This document shows, one piece after another, positions 1 through 11,839 of a stretch of 64,000 bases of DNA. Position 1 is the stretch's first letter; every line of letters begins with the position of its first letter. Position numbers and translations under genes: made by a program. Origin of the DNA: Liolophura sinensis (lineage: Eukaryota; Mollusca; Polyplacophora; Chitonida; Chitonidae). The notes beneath the pieces were generated by a model, which saw only the letters and a list, made by a program, of their open reading frames with translations, ran no database searches and was not told where the DNA came from. Location of the stretch: positions 15,497,338 through 15,561,337 of the forward strand of contig NC_088302.1 in assembly GCF_032854445.1 (NCBI RefSeq), written 5' to 3'.

Positions 1-189
1 GACCTCAGAGTCAGGCACCATATCACAGGATATTTGTCAGTTTAGACCACTCGACCAATGGATTTGAAGCACCAGTGGCCTCAGACAGAACTTGGACTAT
101 ATTAAAAACATTTAATCTCGAAGAACGATAATATTGTTGCAGAATACCACAACTTAAGGCTTGCTTGACCTACGTCTAAAACAGCTTTG
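1..189. other. Intergenic, nothing recognised
   Basis: No open frame, RNA gene or repeat family is recognised here. The last 12 bases (178-189) are the left target-site duplication of the SINE that follows. Confidence 0.5.
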
Positions 190-340
190 GTACGTTGGAA
201 GGTCTGTCAGCAACCTGCGGATGGCCGTGGGTTTCGCTCTGGCGCTGCCCGGTTTCCACCAACCATAATGCTGACCGCCGTCATATAAGTGAAATACTCT
301 TGAGTACGGCGTAAAACACCAATCAAATAAATAAATAAAT
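190..340 (+). repeat. 5'-truncated SINE-1 copy with 12-bp target duplication
   Basis: This is the 3' half of the most common SINE in the window (called SINE-1 here). It has the body 'ggaaggtctg..cagcaacctgcggatgg' and the tail 'agtacggcgtaaaacaccaatcaaa' followed by (ATAA)n. The tRNA-like head is missing. The copy is bracketed by perfect 12-bp repeats AAAACAGCTTTG at 178-189 and 341-352, so it arrived already 5'-truncated, as expected of reverse transcription primed at the target by a partner LINE. The partner is not visible here. Confidence 0.88.
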
Positions 341-344
341 AAAA

Positions 345-679
345 CAGCTTTGTGATCGACTACACAAAGACACTTTTGAATTTAAGTCAGAATTTAAAGT
401 ACAATATCTTCAACGTGTAGTCAACAGCCTGATATGTTTTAGATATGTTTTTTGTGTGATGTCAAAACAGGCATAGGCAAATCCATAAACTCTTAGGAAA
501 TTTAACTGCACCATACAAGGCAGGCAGCCTGAAAAATAGCCCTGTCATTAAATGAATTTATTTGCACTGAAAGCGTCTTGGTACAAAACCAAAACACTAC
601 CGTCATCAATGGAATCAATTTTAATAAACCCTCTAGTTAGAAGGCAACACGTTCATTGTCAGTGGGTTATTTTCATTGT
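345..679. other. Intergenic, nothing recognised
   Basis: AT-rich sequence with no supportable gene, RNA or repeat. Confidence 0.45.
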
Positions 680-825
680 CAGGCCCTTGTTGCGTGTTCG
701 AACCCGGGTCTCGTTCCCTCGGCCGCTCAGTCAGGATGGCCATCAGGTATGCCTGTCGAAGAGCGGTGATTTACTCCGGCACCCCTGTTTCCTCTTTATG
801 TAACACTAACCGCCGTCATATAAGT
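680..825 (+). repeat. tRNA-derived SINE fragment, third family
   Basis: The stretch has a B-box-like 'gttcgaacccgggtc' (about 695-710) and ends in 'aacactaaccgccgtcatataagt', the end module also found in SINE-1 just before its 'gaaatattcttgagtacggcg' tail. The middle ('ggccgctcagtcaggatggcc') is unlike SINE-1, so I treat it as a separate family sharing a 3' module. It breaks off into an A-rich run. No clear target duplication was found. Confidence 0.6.
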
Positions 826-1195
826 AAAAAAAAAATTTAGCATTGTACAACACCATTCGAATAAGTAAATATATACTCAGGGCCTTATTGATAACAATAA
901 TGTACATTTTCTTGAGTTTGTCATTCTGACAGGACTCAGTAATAAAAGGATAGTACAATATACATGGAACTACAGAAAATCAGCGGCCAGTACATTAAAC
1001 ATAGAAATACAGAAACTCATCTGTTTAATTGGAAAATTTATCATATTGCTCAAATCAATACAAATATTATCATTTGTATCTTACAAAGATTTCATTCCTC
1101 TGGAAGTTTAAAACTATGTAATATACAAGTCTACATGCCCTGGGTATGGAGATCAGTGTATATTGATACCTAGAGCAACGTTTGACTGAAGACGG
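826..1195. other. Intergenic, nothing recognised
   Basis: The short open frames here have no family resemblance I can name and no splice-site context. Confidence 0.45.
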
Positions 1196-1199
1196 CACT

Positions 1200-1790
1200 A
1201 ATCTACGCGTCGAAATTGACATTCCTATACCATCCGTCAACCAAAATTGACATTCAAGGCCAATAAACATAAAAGCAAATTCCCAAAATGACGTTTAACA
1301 CAAATCAAGAAAGAATTAAGAAACTATATAGAGAAACAGTCAACAGTTTTCAATGATCTTGAAAAGAAGCAAGAAATGTTCTAGACGTCTGAGTGAAATC
1401 AATGTTAATGCCGTAATAAAATATTTATCTCCGTAGCGCTTGTATTGCAACTGTTTATATACCCAACGTGACGATCTAATTCACCACGATGAATATACAG
1501 GCTCCAGCAGTGAATTATGCGGAATCAGACTCAATCATGAAGCAGAACGTCACACATTCTGGGCGCTGTGTCCATATTTACTTGCAAGATAATTACACTC
1601 ATCGTAAAACTGAAGAAACTTAGAGTGAAGGCGTTTGATGGAATAACCTTGACAAACTAGTTTTCACAGTAACAAGATGTGATATTGGTTGAATTCACAT
1701 AACACACAGGATCAAGGCGAGGTATGTACAAGACATATGAAGGACCTTTCTGTATATCGCTTTTCAAATGAGAAATATTCTATGACGGTA
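1200..1790 (+). repeat. Left part of a TIR-element family member
   Basis: It begins 'tctacgcgtcgaaattgacattcctatacc', a variant of the left terminus seen at 24887 and 28841. It continues with the shared 'ccaaaatgacgtttaacaca' and 'gaaactatatagagaaac' blocks. The stretch 1440-1700 (gacgatctaattcaccacgatgaat.., ..tgtccatatttacttgcaaga..) matches 29150-29350 closely. No right terminus was found, so this copy looks truncated. Confidence 0.6.
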
Positions 1791-3565
1791 TTTTAATTTT
1801 AAAGACAATCTATGGCAGCCTGTGCTGTTCTCACTGGTTGAAAAGATACGTCGTGACTTTTTTATGAAATGGGGTAGTGCAGAAAGTCTAGAAGTGGATG
1901 TTACGTCTCCAACAAGAGTTTAAGAGTAAGTGCATACAACATTGGAGCGTACATGCTAATAGTTGTGTTATTAGAGAGTTACGTATAGCTGTGAATCAAC
2001 AACTGATTAAACGTCCCCCTCCCATGGCTGCGTTGACTTCTTTGATGACATTTGAACATCTGTGTTATGTTAAAATCGTGTGGATGATGAAATGTTACGT
2101 TGACAATCCTCATAACGTCGTCATTGAAGCCATAAGGAAAAATTGAACCAAGCCCCAGCATCCAAAATAGTTCCCGATCACTGATTTTGCTTTCATAACA
2201 TATGCAATACCACAAAATTTCAACGCAGAGAAATTCCATCTCTACTGCCAACCATTCAGCGTCAACTCGCCTTTAAAGTCCCTGAAGAACTTGAAGTAAT
2301 ATCCAAGTCACTGTAGCTCTTCTTTGCTCTACCCATGTACACCCTTCTCCTCCCACAAACACATACACGCATTGGATCAATGCATGTTTACTTTATTGTT
2401 AGACTTTTCATGATGTAAGCCTTATGTAAGTTGAGACATTTTTCATTCTTCGGCCTTATACTCCTCACCTTTCTTCATAACCATGTTATCCTTGTGCGTA
2501 CAAGCCTGTACATTCCTGTTATCGATATATTCCTGACGATGGCTACAGTAATCGAAGTTACGGCGATTTTGCTTTAAATGTATATATATGATACAAATTG
2601 AATGACAGCGTTATTGACATTGTTAATCTGATTGACTGATCAATGGACAGTTATATTGATACTGTATCATATCGTACAGGTCAGCTTCAAGGATCAAAGA
2701 AATACATTTATTTACCGTCAGTCGTACCATAAACGTTGTTTTATGTGGGGATGAGAACGTCGCTGGGCAGTAACGTGATATCTGTTTCCCTGGACGCCGG
2801 AAAGACCTTTGTGAAGAGCTTTCAATTCCTCATCAGAGGACATAATCCATAGATTTCTGAGGGTCTGGGTTATAAATAGTTTCTAGGATCCTAATGGTAT
2901 ATCTCAGACGTTGGGTAATGTGTTAGATTGACGCATGTAACGTCTGTATTCCAATTGATTTCCGAAAACATTTGAAGATACAACAAATATGACTTCGAGC
3001 ACTGATAGTAAAACCAGAGCAGCGGTGTGATAGCTGGCAAATGGTCACACGTAACCGCTAAAATACGATATCTTGCCAGTTTTACCTCATGTATGTTTTT
3101 ACTCTAACTGTTGGGCCAACCGTAGAACTCACATTTTCCATAAATCTTACAGACCTTGCGTTCGAATATTAAAGCAGCAACATACCTTTTGTGCATAAAC
3201 GGCGTACGTCTATATACGGAGAACTATTTTTCGTTTGTATAATGATGGATAACAAGCGTGTACCATTTTGCTGGAGAAATTTACACGAACATAGATGACT
3301 AAGTGATATCATCTTTATCCCCCTTTCTCACAATAGGAAAGTCTACACGAAGAAAAATGAAATATAAACCCTGTGAAGTTCGATGTTATGGGAGATATCG
3401 AAGCGTCTTGGGCTCAATCAGGTACGCTGAATGTATGTTATTACTCGTCCGACATTTTGCTCCAAGCTTCACTATGTCATTAGCGGAACTAGATTGGCCT
3501 AATAATCCCGTATCGCAGAGGACCTAAGGTTTTGAATCTAGCAATTAGTACTTCCACGCAGCACA
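1791..3565. other. Intergenic; one short dispersed repeat at about 3010-3110
   Basis: There is no supportable gene. The stretch near 3020-3070 ('gtgatagctggcaaatggtcacacgtaacc') matches 25906-25945 and partly 26240-26290, so it is a short dispersed repeat of unknown type. Confidence 0.5.
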
Positions 3566-3725
3566 TTGGCCTAGGAGCCTCTCAGGAATGCGGCCGCTGT
3601 GAGCTCAAGTCCAACCCATGCTGTCTTCCTCTACGCCATTCTCCCACCGTAATGCTGGCAGCAGTCCTACAAGTAAGATATTCTTGGGGATGTCGCAAAA
3701 CACCAATGAAATCAAATCAAAATAG
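3566..3725 (+). repeat. Degenerate SINE-1 copy
   Basis: It starts inside the head region ('taggagcctctcaggaatgcggccgc'), keeps the B-box-like 'gtgagctcaagtcc', has lost part of the middle, and ends 'gatgtcgcaaaacaccaatgaaatcaaatc'. Many point changes mark it as older than the copies at 6731 and 35631. Confidence 0.7.
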
Positions 3726-5539
3726 CGTTCCGCTCCTGCTGCTCAAAAGAAAAAAAAAGATTTTTAAATAAATTATACTGGAAATGAAAGTTCATTGCTC
3801 ACTTGTCTCATAACAACAAGTTTTTTAACATCGTTTTTTGAGATATTTTAAGAACCTACAAGATTCTGAAGACAGAAAAACAAAAACTCGGCTTCTGTAT
3901 TGGTCGTTACATTGTGAATCTATATTTACATCTTTGACCCGATGACCAGTGGGAAAGCATGCCGGTAAGCCTTTAGTTCACTCATTGTCTGTGCGCATGT
4001 ATTATACAGACCTGTGTTAACTGCATGGTATGAGGAACTAAAGGCACAGACAGCGTGCTGGAAAGGGGGATCCATTACAGACTATACAATACAGCGTGAA
4101 GGAACTGAATATCTCATAGCCTCGCGGCGGTTTAATAACAGGAATAGCTCGTGAGTTTTAGTCCAACTTTCCGGGGCCCGTGTATTTTCTTGTATAATAA
4201 ATTTGGTGAGAAAAAAAGATTTTACATACATTTTCAAATGGCGCTAAAGAACCTTAAAAATTCCTATTTTTGACAATCAATATTGTTCAAAAGTGTTTTT
4301 TTAAAGAGAGGCTTCAAGGCACCCCCCTCCCCCCCCCAAAAAAAAACGATAAAAAAGCTAAGGAAAGCTACTGTATTCTGTGGACTGTTGTGGTCAGGAT
4401 CACTGAAAAAAATATCACGTGTTAAAACAAGAATGATTAAATGTGGTATGTAACGACACCACTTATTTCAACATGTCTGATACATATGTGACACAGGTAC
4501 AGAGTTAACATCACATAAATAGGCTCCTCCCGGACAGCATGAAGTGTACCGCTCGAGGAAACCATGGATAACGAGGACTTTCGAAGTATAATCAAAACAG
4601 GGGTGCAAAGACAGGGAAGATTCGTAGGTAACAGAAAACCCGCAACCTGCAAAACAGCATCAGGTAGAATCAGTACACTGATACAAGTTCAATCAGAGTT
4701 AAGGCATACACTACATCTTCACCATACCTACTAACCTATTATCCAATCTGTAACACACTCAGAAAATGACACATAGGAAGTAATGTATAACACCAGAGTT
4801 CTGCTCGTTTCGACAATTAAGACTTACTTAACGTGGATGAAAACAACAGTTTGATAAAACTTTGTCTTGAAGGTCGTCTTTTTTATTGCTTAAAAAGGAA
4901 ACGTGTATGACTCAAATGGTATTCTTCAGATTTCAGAATTCTAATATTTTCAGCCTCACAGAACCAGGCTAGAACTGTGGGTAATATAACAGTTAGAACC
5001 TAGCAGGTAATAAAACGTTAATGATATGTATTGCCATCGTACTAACACGTAATAAAATGTCACACTCGACGACAGTCGGGTAACAGCTCAAAGTAACGAC
5101 AATAAAACCTTTTTTCGCCGCCTCAAGGTTACTTGGTAAAATGAAATAATTCAACTGTCACTTCATCCACATAATAACTCATGCTTCACCATCTGCCATG
5201 AGAAATGTACAAAATTCGTTTCAACGCCCCCGAGAAATAATCAATTTGGACATTCATGAAAAGTATTCTTCTCATAGCAGAACGCTTAAGGCTGAACAGT
5301 TAGCATTCTGAGCACTGTGGCTGTGATAGGGGACCTCTGCAATTAGCCATTTATTTTACTCCAGTGTTTTAAACTCTTGTGTGATGTAAGCGACAAGGGT
5401 AACTAACTAGATAGGTAACTAGGTCACTGTGAAAAACTGCTGTTAATTTACAGCTAAAAATGTTTCAATTTTATAACCAGTTAATTCGACTGTATATCTA
5501 CAGTAGCAATGTAAAGTAAACACATGTGTGTATGTATGC
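3726..5539. other. Intergenic, nothing recognised
   Basis: AT-rich sequence with a C-rich/A-rich homopolymer junction near 4320-4350. No gene, RNA or repeat family could be supported. Confidence 0.45.
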
Positions 5540-5838
5540 TTGGGGTTTTACGTCGTACTTAATTTTTCAGTCATATGACGAAGAGGAGTTGTTAAAGCAA
5601 GTCCTGCCGCAAGAATCTGTGCTGCCGCCCAAGCAGTGTCATGCCGAAGACACCAGACATGACACCCCGTCCAGTCACATTATACTGACATCAGGTCATC
5701 CAATCCTGTTTTCTTTTTTGCACCAACCTCTCAGTGCTGAGCGACACAAGAGGCAATAAAAAGTACCATTTTCAAGGTCTTTGGTATGACCCGACACGGC
5801 TTTGATCCCCAGGTCTCCCAACTTCGAGACTAACCATA
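5540..5838 (-). repeat. tRNA-derived SINE, minus strand, sharing the SINE-2 tail
   Basis: The left end 'gcttggggttttacgtcgtacttaa' with 'cagtcatatgacgaagagg' is the reverse complement of the 3' end carried by the copy at 55722. The body is different ('ccagacatgacaccccgtcc', 'cattatactgaca'). At the right, 'ggctttgatccccaggtctccc' resembles an inverted tRNA B box. The head is truncated near 5838. This is a modular family: same tail, different body. Confidence 0.65.
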
Positions 5839-6107
5839 AAGAATATATACATAATAAATTGGGTTAACTCGGCACGTTTATATTGAATATAAGATGACTT
5901 ACTTGGTTCAAGATTATACAATGGTTTTCACTATGTCGTTGTGGAACACGAAATGGCACATGCGACACGTCAAAATAATTCTTTCTGCCTTTCATGTTTC
6001 AACCTTAAATCAGTTTTTGTTGAAGTTTAAAATCCCGTTCAAGTCCGAAAGATTTTCTAAAAAAGTGAGTGCTGTATTTTTATCCCCTTGTCATCAATCG
6101 GTAGTAA

Positions 6108-6370
6108 GGGGCTTCCGTGGGTCAGTTGGTTAGCGCGCTAGCGCAACCTAATGAGCCAGAAGCTCCTCAGCTATGCGGTCGGTGTGAGTTCAAGTCCAGC
6201 TCATGCTGGCTTCCTCTCCGGCCGTACGTGGGAAGGTCTGGCAGTAACCTGCGGATGATCGTGGGTTTCCACCGAGCTCTGCCCGGTTTTCTCCCACCAT
6301 ACTGCTGGCCGCCGTCGTATAAGTGAAATATTCTTGAGTATGGCGTAAAACAACAATCAAATAAAATATA
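6108..6370 (+). repeat. Near full-length SINE-1 copy
   Basis: The head 'ggcttccgtgggtcagttgg' holds an A-box-like 'gggtcagttgg', and the B-box-like 'gtgagttcaagtcc' lies at 6185-6198. The body 'ctcatgctggcttcctctccgg' and the tail 'tggcgtaaaacaacaatcaaa' follow. A tRNA-related head with an internal pol III promoter is the defining SINE structure. Short frames on either strand across it only reflect the SINE. No clear target duplication could be seen. Confidence 0.85.
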
Positions 6371-6719
6371 ATATATAAGACTACAGCATGGAGAGTAGTC
6401 ACGTGGAAAAATTTTTCTGTGATGTTTTTTCCACCATTTCAAACTACATCAAAAGAGCAGCGAATTGGGTAAAGCTCAGGATGACCTTCAGATTAAAGGG
6501 ACGCGACTTGTACATGTAAGGGACTACCATCTTCTGAGAAGAGTTACCGTTCTTGTTTTTGAATTACATCGAAAACACTGGGCATTGAATATTGACAATG
6601 TTAAGTTGTCAAATCCTGGTACATTGAAAACCAATGCAGATTTGAAGAATATACGCAGGATAAAAGGTGTTATGGCGTCTTAGGAGTATGGGGGTGATTC
6701 TTACTTATAAAGTTAGTGT
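6371..6719. other. Intergenic, nothing recognised
   Basis: There is one short open frame (6465-6683) with no recognisable domain and no splice context. Confidence 0.4.
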
Positions 6720-6730
6720 ATCAAACGCTT

Positions 6731-7003
6731 CGGGGGCCTCCGTGGCTCAGTCGGTTAGCGCGCTAGCGCGCTAGCGCAGCGTAGTGACCCAGAAGCCTCT
6801 CACCAATGCGGTCGCTGTGAGTTCAAGACCAGCTCATGCTGGCTTCCTCTCCGGCCGTACGTGGGAAGGTCTGGCAGCAACCTGCGGATGATCGTGGTTT
6901 TCCGCCGGGCTCTGCCCGGTTTCCACCCACCATAATGCTGGCCGCCGTCGTATAAGTGAAATATTCTTGAGTACGGCGTATAACACCAATCAAAAAAAAA
7001 AAA
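6731..7003 (+). repeat. Full-length SINE-1 copy with 11-bp target duplication
   Basis: It has the A-box-like 'tggctcagtcgg', then a doubled 'gcgctagc' (copies at 35631 and 6108 carry one), the B-box-like 'gtgagttcaagacc', the body, and a tail ending in a 13-A run. The flanks are ATCAAACGCTT (6720-6730) and ATCAAACTCTT (7004-7014), a target duplication with one mismatch. The duplicated palindromic octamer near 6760-6775 is specific to this copy. Confidence 0.92.
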
Positions 7004-7014
7004 ATCAAACTCTT

Positions 7015-8570
7015 CCACTCGAAATTTTTCATTCTTCTAGTTCCGTAAATTTTCAAATGTATTTTTCTCTGGAGCTCATTTACCAAACACTTGTTGTGTT
7101 ACATCAGGTGCGTTTACCATCGCGACAAATACGGTAACCATGTGTTGTCACGGACATTGTGCGTGGTGCAGATTACAGTTACGTCACGGACCAGGTCCCT
7201 TGTGTGTAAACACTGTGTGTCAAGAATTGATCTCTAACATTGTGGGTTATTATTGAGTCTTACCCAGGGCATGAGGATTTATATGCATGAAGTTCGCAAC
7301 ATAGGATACATCGAAGGTTGCAAGCCATGCGTAACTGAAATGCATAGTCTTGATTCAAGACAATTCATGAACTATTATAGTACATGTACGCGATTTGGGT
7401 ACTATAATCTATTTCTTTTAGTCGGCTGTTTGTAAAATCAACTATACTCCCTACCAAAATTGCCTTTCCTTAGTGACGCATAACATAAGCCTCCATAAGC
7501 ATGGTTTCAATAACAAGAACTCATTAATTTGGGTGGCGTCATAATTATTCAGAAACAAGTGGCATGCTGGGCAATGGGCGTTGAGAGTAGTTTGTTTTAC
7601 AATAGCCGCACCAGCACGAACAAACCCCCACTCAGTAACGCAGCTACACTACTGTCTCAGCTAACAGACTTCATTGTTTTTTCTATAACAGAGTTTCCTA
7701 ACATACAACTTTAAAATCATACTGCTATAAGATCATATTCTGCAAGAGATCATATACTGCAAGTAAAATTCATTTATGAAGGTTATACTATACGAAAACG
7801 TGCTAAGAATGTCAAATATGGCAATGTCAAAACAGAGTTTAAATTAAAGTCGATATGAGTTTAGGTAACTGGTGTCGCCCTTCGTCAAAACATATTGGAC
7901 ACCACCCAATACCCAGCATGCCACTGGTTTCTGAATAAATATTACGTCATCCGCGGCAATGACTTCTTGCTCTCGAAACAAGACTTATGGGGTTTAGCCA
8001 TATGCATTAGAAAAAGGTGTTCTAACTTCGTTTTCTTTGCAAGAAAATGGAGCCAGTGTCGTTACGTATCACTGACTACTTTGGTTTGCGAAAATGACCG
8101 ATTTTGAAGTTAAATACAGGCCACTGGCTAAAAGAGATATGTATGTAAACAAATAAATGTATGCATCTAGAACATTTATCGTGTCTTACCAGCACTATTG
8201 AAAAGGCCGACAATCACCTTAACTTGCATAGCAACGCCCTAATTTCTCACTTCATATGCTTTGTAATTCTATTAGTGATTTGTGCTGAACCTTGTTTTGG
8301 AAACTGTTCAAACTGGTTGCCCTTATTTTACCTAGTATATGGATATACATTTATGTGACTACTGACAGATTTTATCATCGTGTAAGTTCTTTGATTGCTG
8401 CTTTATTATATCAGGCCATGTCAAAAAATTTTCAGATAGTTGATGGCTGTCAGTTTAATGACCGGATTTTTGGTAAGTTACTCTTTTCCCTCTTTTGCGG
8501 CGTGCAAATCGGCACACCATATTAGAGGAATACAAGTGGTCTACGAACTGCTAGAGGGAGGAAATATATA
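7015..8570. other. Intergenic, nothing recognised
   Basis: Several 60-77-codon frames occur on both strands, at the density expected by chance. None has a recognisable motif. Confidence 0.45.
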
Positions 8571-8574
8571 ATTC

Positions 8575-8640
8575 CATGATCAAGGCCGGGTTGGAACCCG
8601 CACCCCATGCTCGAGGGTTCTAGCGATTGAAAGGTAAGCA
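8575..8640. repeat. tRNA-like fragment
   Basis: The stretch 'aaggccgggttggaacccgcacc' resembles an inverted tRNA B box and T-loop region. It is too short and diverged to be a tRNA gene and is probably a SINE-head relic. Confidence 0.3.
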
Positions 8641-8807
8641 TTTTAATCACTCTTACAGTTTATGTAATAATGCATTAGATATATATCCACAAAATATATA
8701 TGCTAAATATAAGTCTCACTCATTTCAGTCTCCAAATATGAATCAATTAGTCCTTGGTCAGAAAAATGGTTTGTTTTGGAAACCATGAGCCATTCGATTC
8801 GAACAAT

Positions 8808-8980
8808 GACTGAGGAGCCTCTCACAATTACGGTCGTTGTGAGTTCAAGTCCAGTTCAAGTCCACCGATGTTCCGTGGATTCCCCAGTGGCTCTGTCCGT
8901 TTTACTCCCAGAATAATGCTGGCCGCCATCGTATACGTGAAATATTGTTGAGCAAGGAGTAAAATATCAATCAAAAAATC
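8808..8980 (+). repeat. Degenerate SINE-1 copy
   Basis: It begins within the head ('gaggagcctctcacaattacggtcg'), has 'gtgagttcaagtcc' followed by a short tandem 'agttcaagtcc', then a compressed body and the tail 'gagtaaaatatcaatcaaaaa'. The middle is partly deleted. Confidence 0.72.
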
Positions 8981-10125
8981 ACATGCAAGCATTACATTTA
9001 GCTTTAGCTTATGAGAGTATGAGATGTAAACATATGAGAGTTGATAAAAGCGGGACAACTCCTCGGAACATCAGGTCTGGGTTATCGCCCCTGAAATATA
9101 ACCCTGTGGAGTAGCGCATAACCTGCTTTACTGTCAGTGCGTGTACAGAACTTGTCTCCAGAGGCCTGTGTTTTTGGAGATTTAGTAACAATCTGTGCCA
9201 CATTTGTATCTTATTTTTAGGAACAGTTGCAATCAGAAGTGTGACTGGGAATTATCCATGGACAAGGAGTTAGAAATTTCAGATGGATATCATGTCTAGA
9301 ATATTAAGCCCGGAATTCAACTTAAGATTGCTTTCATTCCAACCATTGGAATATAAGCCAAATACCTGCCCTTCCAGAGAAGAGATCAGAATATCTTCTT
9401 GAGGGTAAGATAATAGAAAACACAAAGGTGAAATATTCTTGAGGACGGCGTACAACACTAATCAAATATATGAATAAATAAATAGACATTGGTACACAAA
9501 TAGTCAAGCGCAATGGACGTGCCAGACTGATACTTGCAAGACCACGTTATATGCAGTTAAATTTGCTTTGACATTGTTCGCGACCGTCGCTGAAGCAATG
9601 GATGCTATACAACTGAGTAGAATGTTGGCACAAGGCAAATTTTGCTACGATTCCTCTTACAGCGTGAAGCAGACGACATATTCTACGTGACGTCATTTTA
9701 GAATACCAGTGTGATATTTTTAGGTGCAGATCAATAGACCTATGTTGTTAATAGATCTGTTGGACACTTGCCAAACTCATACACTATTCATCTCAGCCCA
9801 CGGTGTTGCTTTCGACCAGCCAGGTCGCGCTTCATGTTTAAATCATGCAGTGTGGATTATGATTGTTCATATTACAATAAAACGACAATAAAATGACAAT
9901 AAAACAAATGAATGAAACACTATGTCGAAATCCTGTGCTGTTCTTGTATTAACTACTGCCGTAAACAATGCCATACAATTATTTGGTTATATTCAATCAC
10001 ACTTAACGGCTACTATTAAAAAAAGCTATATGAAAAATTTTTTAGCAACTGTACTTCAAATGTGCAAATGAAAGTTGTATAAACTCAACCAATCCAATAT
10101 TGTTTTGTATGTTTGTTCCTTTTGA
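8981..10125. other. Intergenic with a SINE-1 tail at 9429-9485
   Basis: 'gtgaaatattcttgaggacggcg' followed by 'acactaatcaaatatatgaataaata' at 9429-9485 is a severely 5'-truncated SINE-1 tail. The rest shows nothing recognisable. Confidence 0.55.
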
Positions 10126-10129
10126 CCCC

Positions 10130-10310
10130 TGGCCAATGAGGTAGCGGGTTCAAATCCTGCTCTTGCTTCCTCCGCTTCTGTTTTAGATCGGGTACCCGGG
10201 GAAAGACGGTGGTTCTCTTTACGGCGTTCTTGTTCCTTCTACCCATAAACCTGCCTACCGTCGTATAAATGAAGGATACACTTGTATTGCATCAAACACA
10301 AATCAAATGA
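10130..10310 (+). repeat. Degenerate tRNA-derived SINE
   Basis: It shows the B-box-like 'gggttcaaatcctgc' near 10148 and an end module 'cctgcctaccgtcgtataaatgaa' resembling the SINE-1 3' module, followed by 'atcaaacacaaatcaaa'. It is diverged and probably another member of the family seen at 680-825. Confidence 0.5.
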
Positions 10311-10330
10311 TTTGGAAGATATAAATGGAA

Positions 10331-10404
10331 TTTATTGATTTATTTGACTTATGTTTTACGCCTTGCCAGCATTTTGGTGGGAGGAAACAGGACAGAGCAA
10401 GGGG
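10331..10404 (-). repeat. Short SINE-1 insertion on the minus strand with 11-bp target duplication
   Basis: It reads as a SINE-1 3' end on the minus strand: 'tttattgatttatttgactt' (tail), 'gttttacgcc', then 'gccagcattttggtgggagg'. It is bracketed by TATAAATGGAA at 10320-10330 and 10405-10415. The block between the tail and the 'gccagcat' motif is deleted. Confidence 0.8.
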
Positions 10405-10415
10405 TATAAATGGAA

Positions 10416-11380
10416 CTGAAAAATGTTGAACTTAAGGTAGGGGACCAGTGATGTAAGACAATTTGTCCACTTCAGCGTTGAAGGGCTGAATCTTTTGGGC
10501 TTTGAAAGGATCTAATGGATGATATTGACCACACGTGTGGGAAAGTAGTTAACGACCGGAACATCTGAGAAGACAAATTTGTTGGAAAGAAACCCTAATG
10601 ACTGAACCGGCCGGAATTATTAGGTCGTTATTCTCAATGGTTTCCTTGTTAGGGACCGGCAAACTACCAGTCTGTCGTGATACTTATGTAGTGCCTTTTC
10701 AGGTTTATCTAAATAGAGTCTTAAATGAGGCATGGCGGAGACGTCGCAGGCCATCCAGCCAGTGCTACCTCCTTACCACACTGATCAATGTCGATTTGTG
10801 ATACATCTTTGTCTCCACAGGCGGTAAAATACTGGACACATCTCGGATACCGATCCATCAAACAGCGTCGTCGTATTTATCTAATTCATTAAGCGCTAGG
10901 AAATGAATCATTTGTTTTGGTCGCGCCATTGCGCCCGTGCGTCCCACGGGCGGTGGCATGAAAATTAAAGACCACGGAACAAATCAATTTAGAGTGGTGA
11001 CTTGTCTACGTGTTCTGTGAACGTTATCAGCGGTTTTCAGCTGCAGTTAATGTGATGGTAATGTGCCGCCACCTTCAGCAGGCCTAAGGAGTCAACCCCT
11101 TTAGAAATGTAGATAATGATTGTGGTTTCCTTGCTAGAAAGTGTATCTACAGTCTTGTAGAAATAGTCTTTCGAGTCCCATTAGGCGTACATCGGGCAGT
11201 CTGGCAGCGTTGGAAATATATGTATGTATGTATGTATGTATGTTTATTTTAGAGGACAGGTAAACGTCAAACCGCGGAAACTCAGTCTGAGTTTACTGGC
11301 GACATGTGGGGTATGGTATTCACAATGTTTCGCTGTTCAGTTAAGCTCGGCATATACGGACGCCACTCATCTCTAATTGC
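10416..11380. other. Intergenic; ATGT microsatellite at about 11218-11243
   Basis: No gene is supported. A short (ATGT)n tract near 11220 is the only simple repeat. Confidence 0.5.
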
Positions 11381-11382
11381 CG

Positions 11383-11600
11383 AGGGTATTAGCGCGCCAG
11401 AGCGGCGCAATGGCCCAGGAGCCTCTTAACAAAGCGGTCTCTGTGAGTTCAAGTTCAGCTCGTGCTAGTTTCCTCTCCTGGGAAGGTCTTCAGCAACCTA
11501 CGGATGGTCGTGGGTTTCCCCTAGACTGTACCCGGTTTCCTCTCAACATATTACGGCGGAGTACGGCGTAAAACACCAATCAAAGAAATAAATAAATCTA
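11383..11600 (+). repeat. Degenerate SINE-1 copy
   Basis: It carries 'attagcgcgccagagcggcg' from the head, the B-box-like 'gtgagttcaagttc', 'gatggtcgtgggtttccc', and the tail 'agtacggcgtaaaacaccaa' followed by (ATAA)n. Deletions lie in the middle. Confidence 0.78.
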
Positions 11601-11839
11601 CTGGTCGTACTGAATTGCTCCCAGTCGCGGGTAACCATACCATTTCAAGATTGAACTTCATAAACCTAACATTACCACGATATGACTGAAATATGGGCGA
11701 GGTGGCGTAAAGCCAGAATCGTTCACTCGTTCATAGTGCTTACGACCCGATGCAACAGTCGGGTTAAGTTGAGTTATGTCTTAAGCTCTCGTGTTTAGAG
11801 GATTGTAAAGCAACATAGGTCTGTCACATGTGATAAAGT

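Noticed and set aside
6167-6442. Minus-strand open frames over SINE-1 copies (also 6800-7086 and 35690-36003) with similar proteins
   Set aside because: The similar peptides are reverse translations of the SINE-1 consensus. They do not represent a gene family.
6731-6830. A tRNA gene at a SINE head
   Set aside because: The A- and B-box-like words are in place, but the sequence does not fold into a cloverleaf with an acceptor stem and continues into the SINE body and tail.
7253-8525. Cluster of short plus-strand frames as exons of one gene
   Set aside because: The frames overlap, lack matching splice phases and show no domain. The codon composition looks like the surrounding AT-rich DNA.
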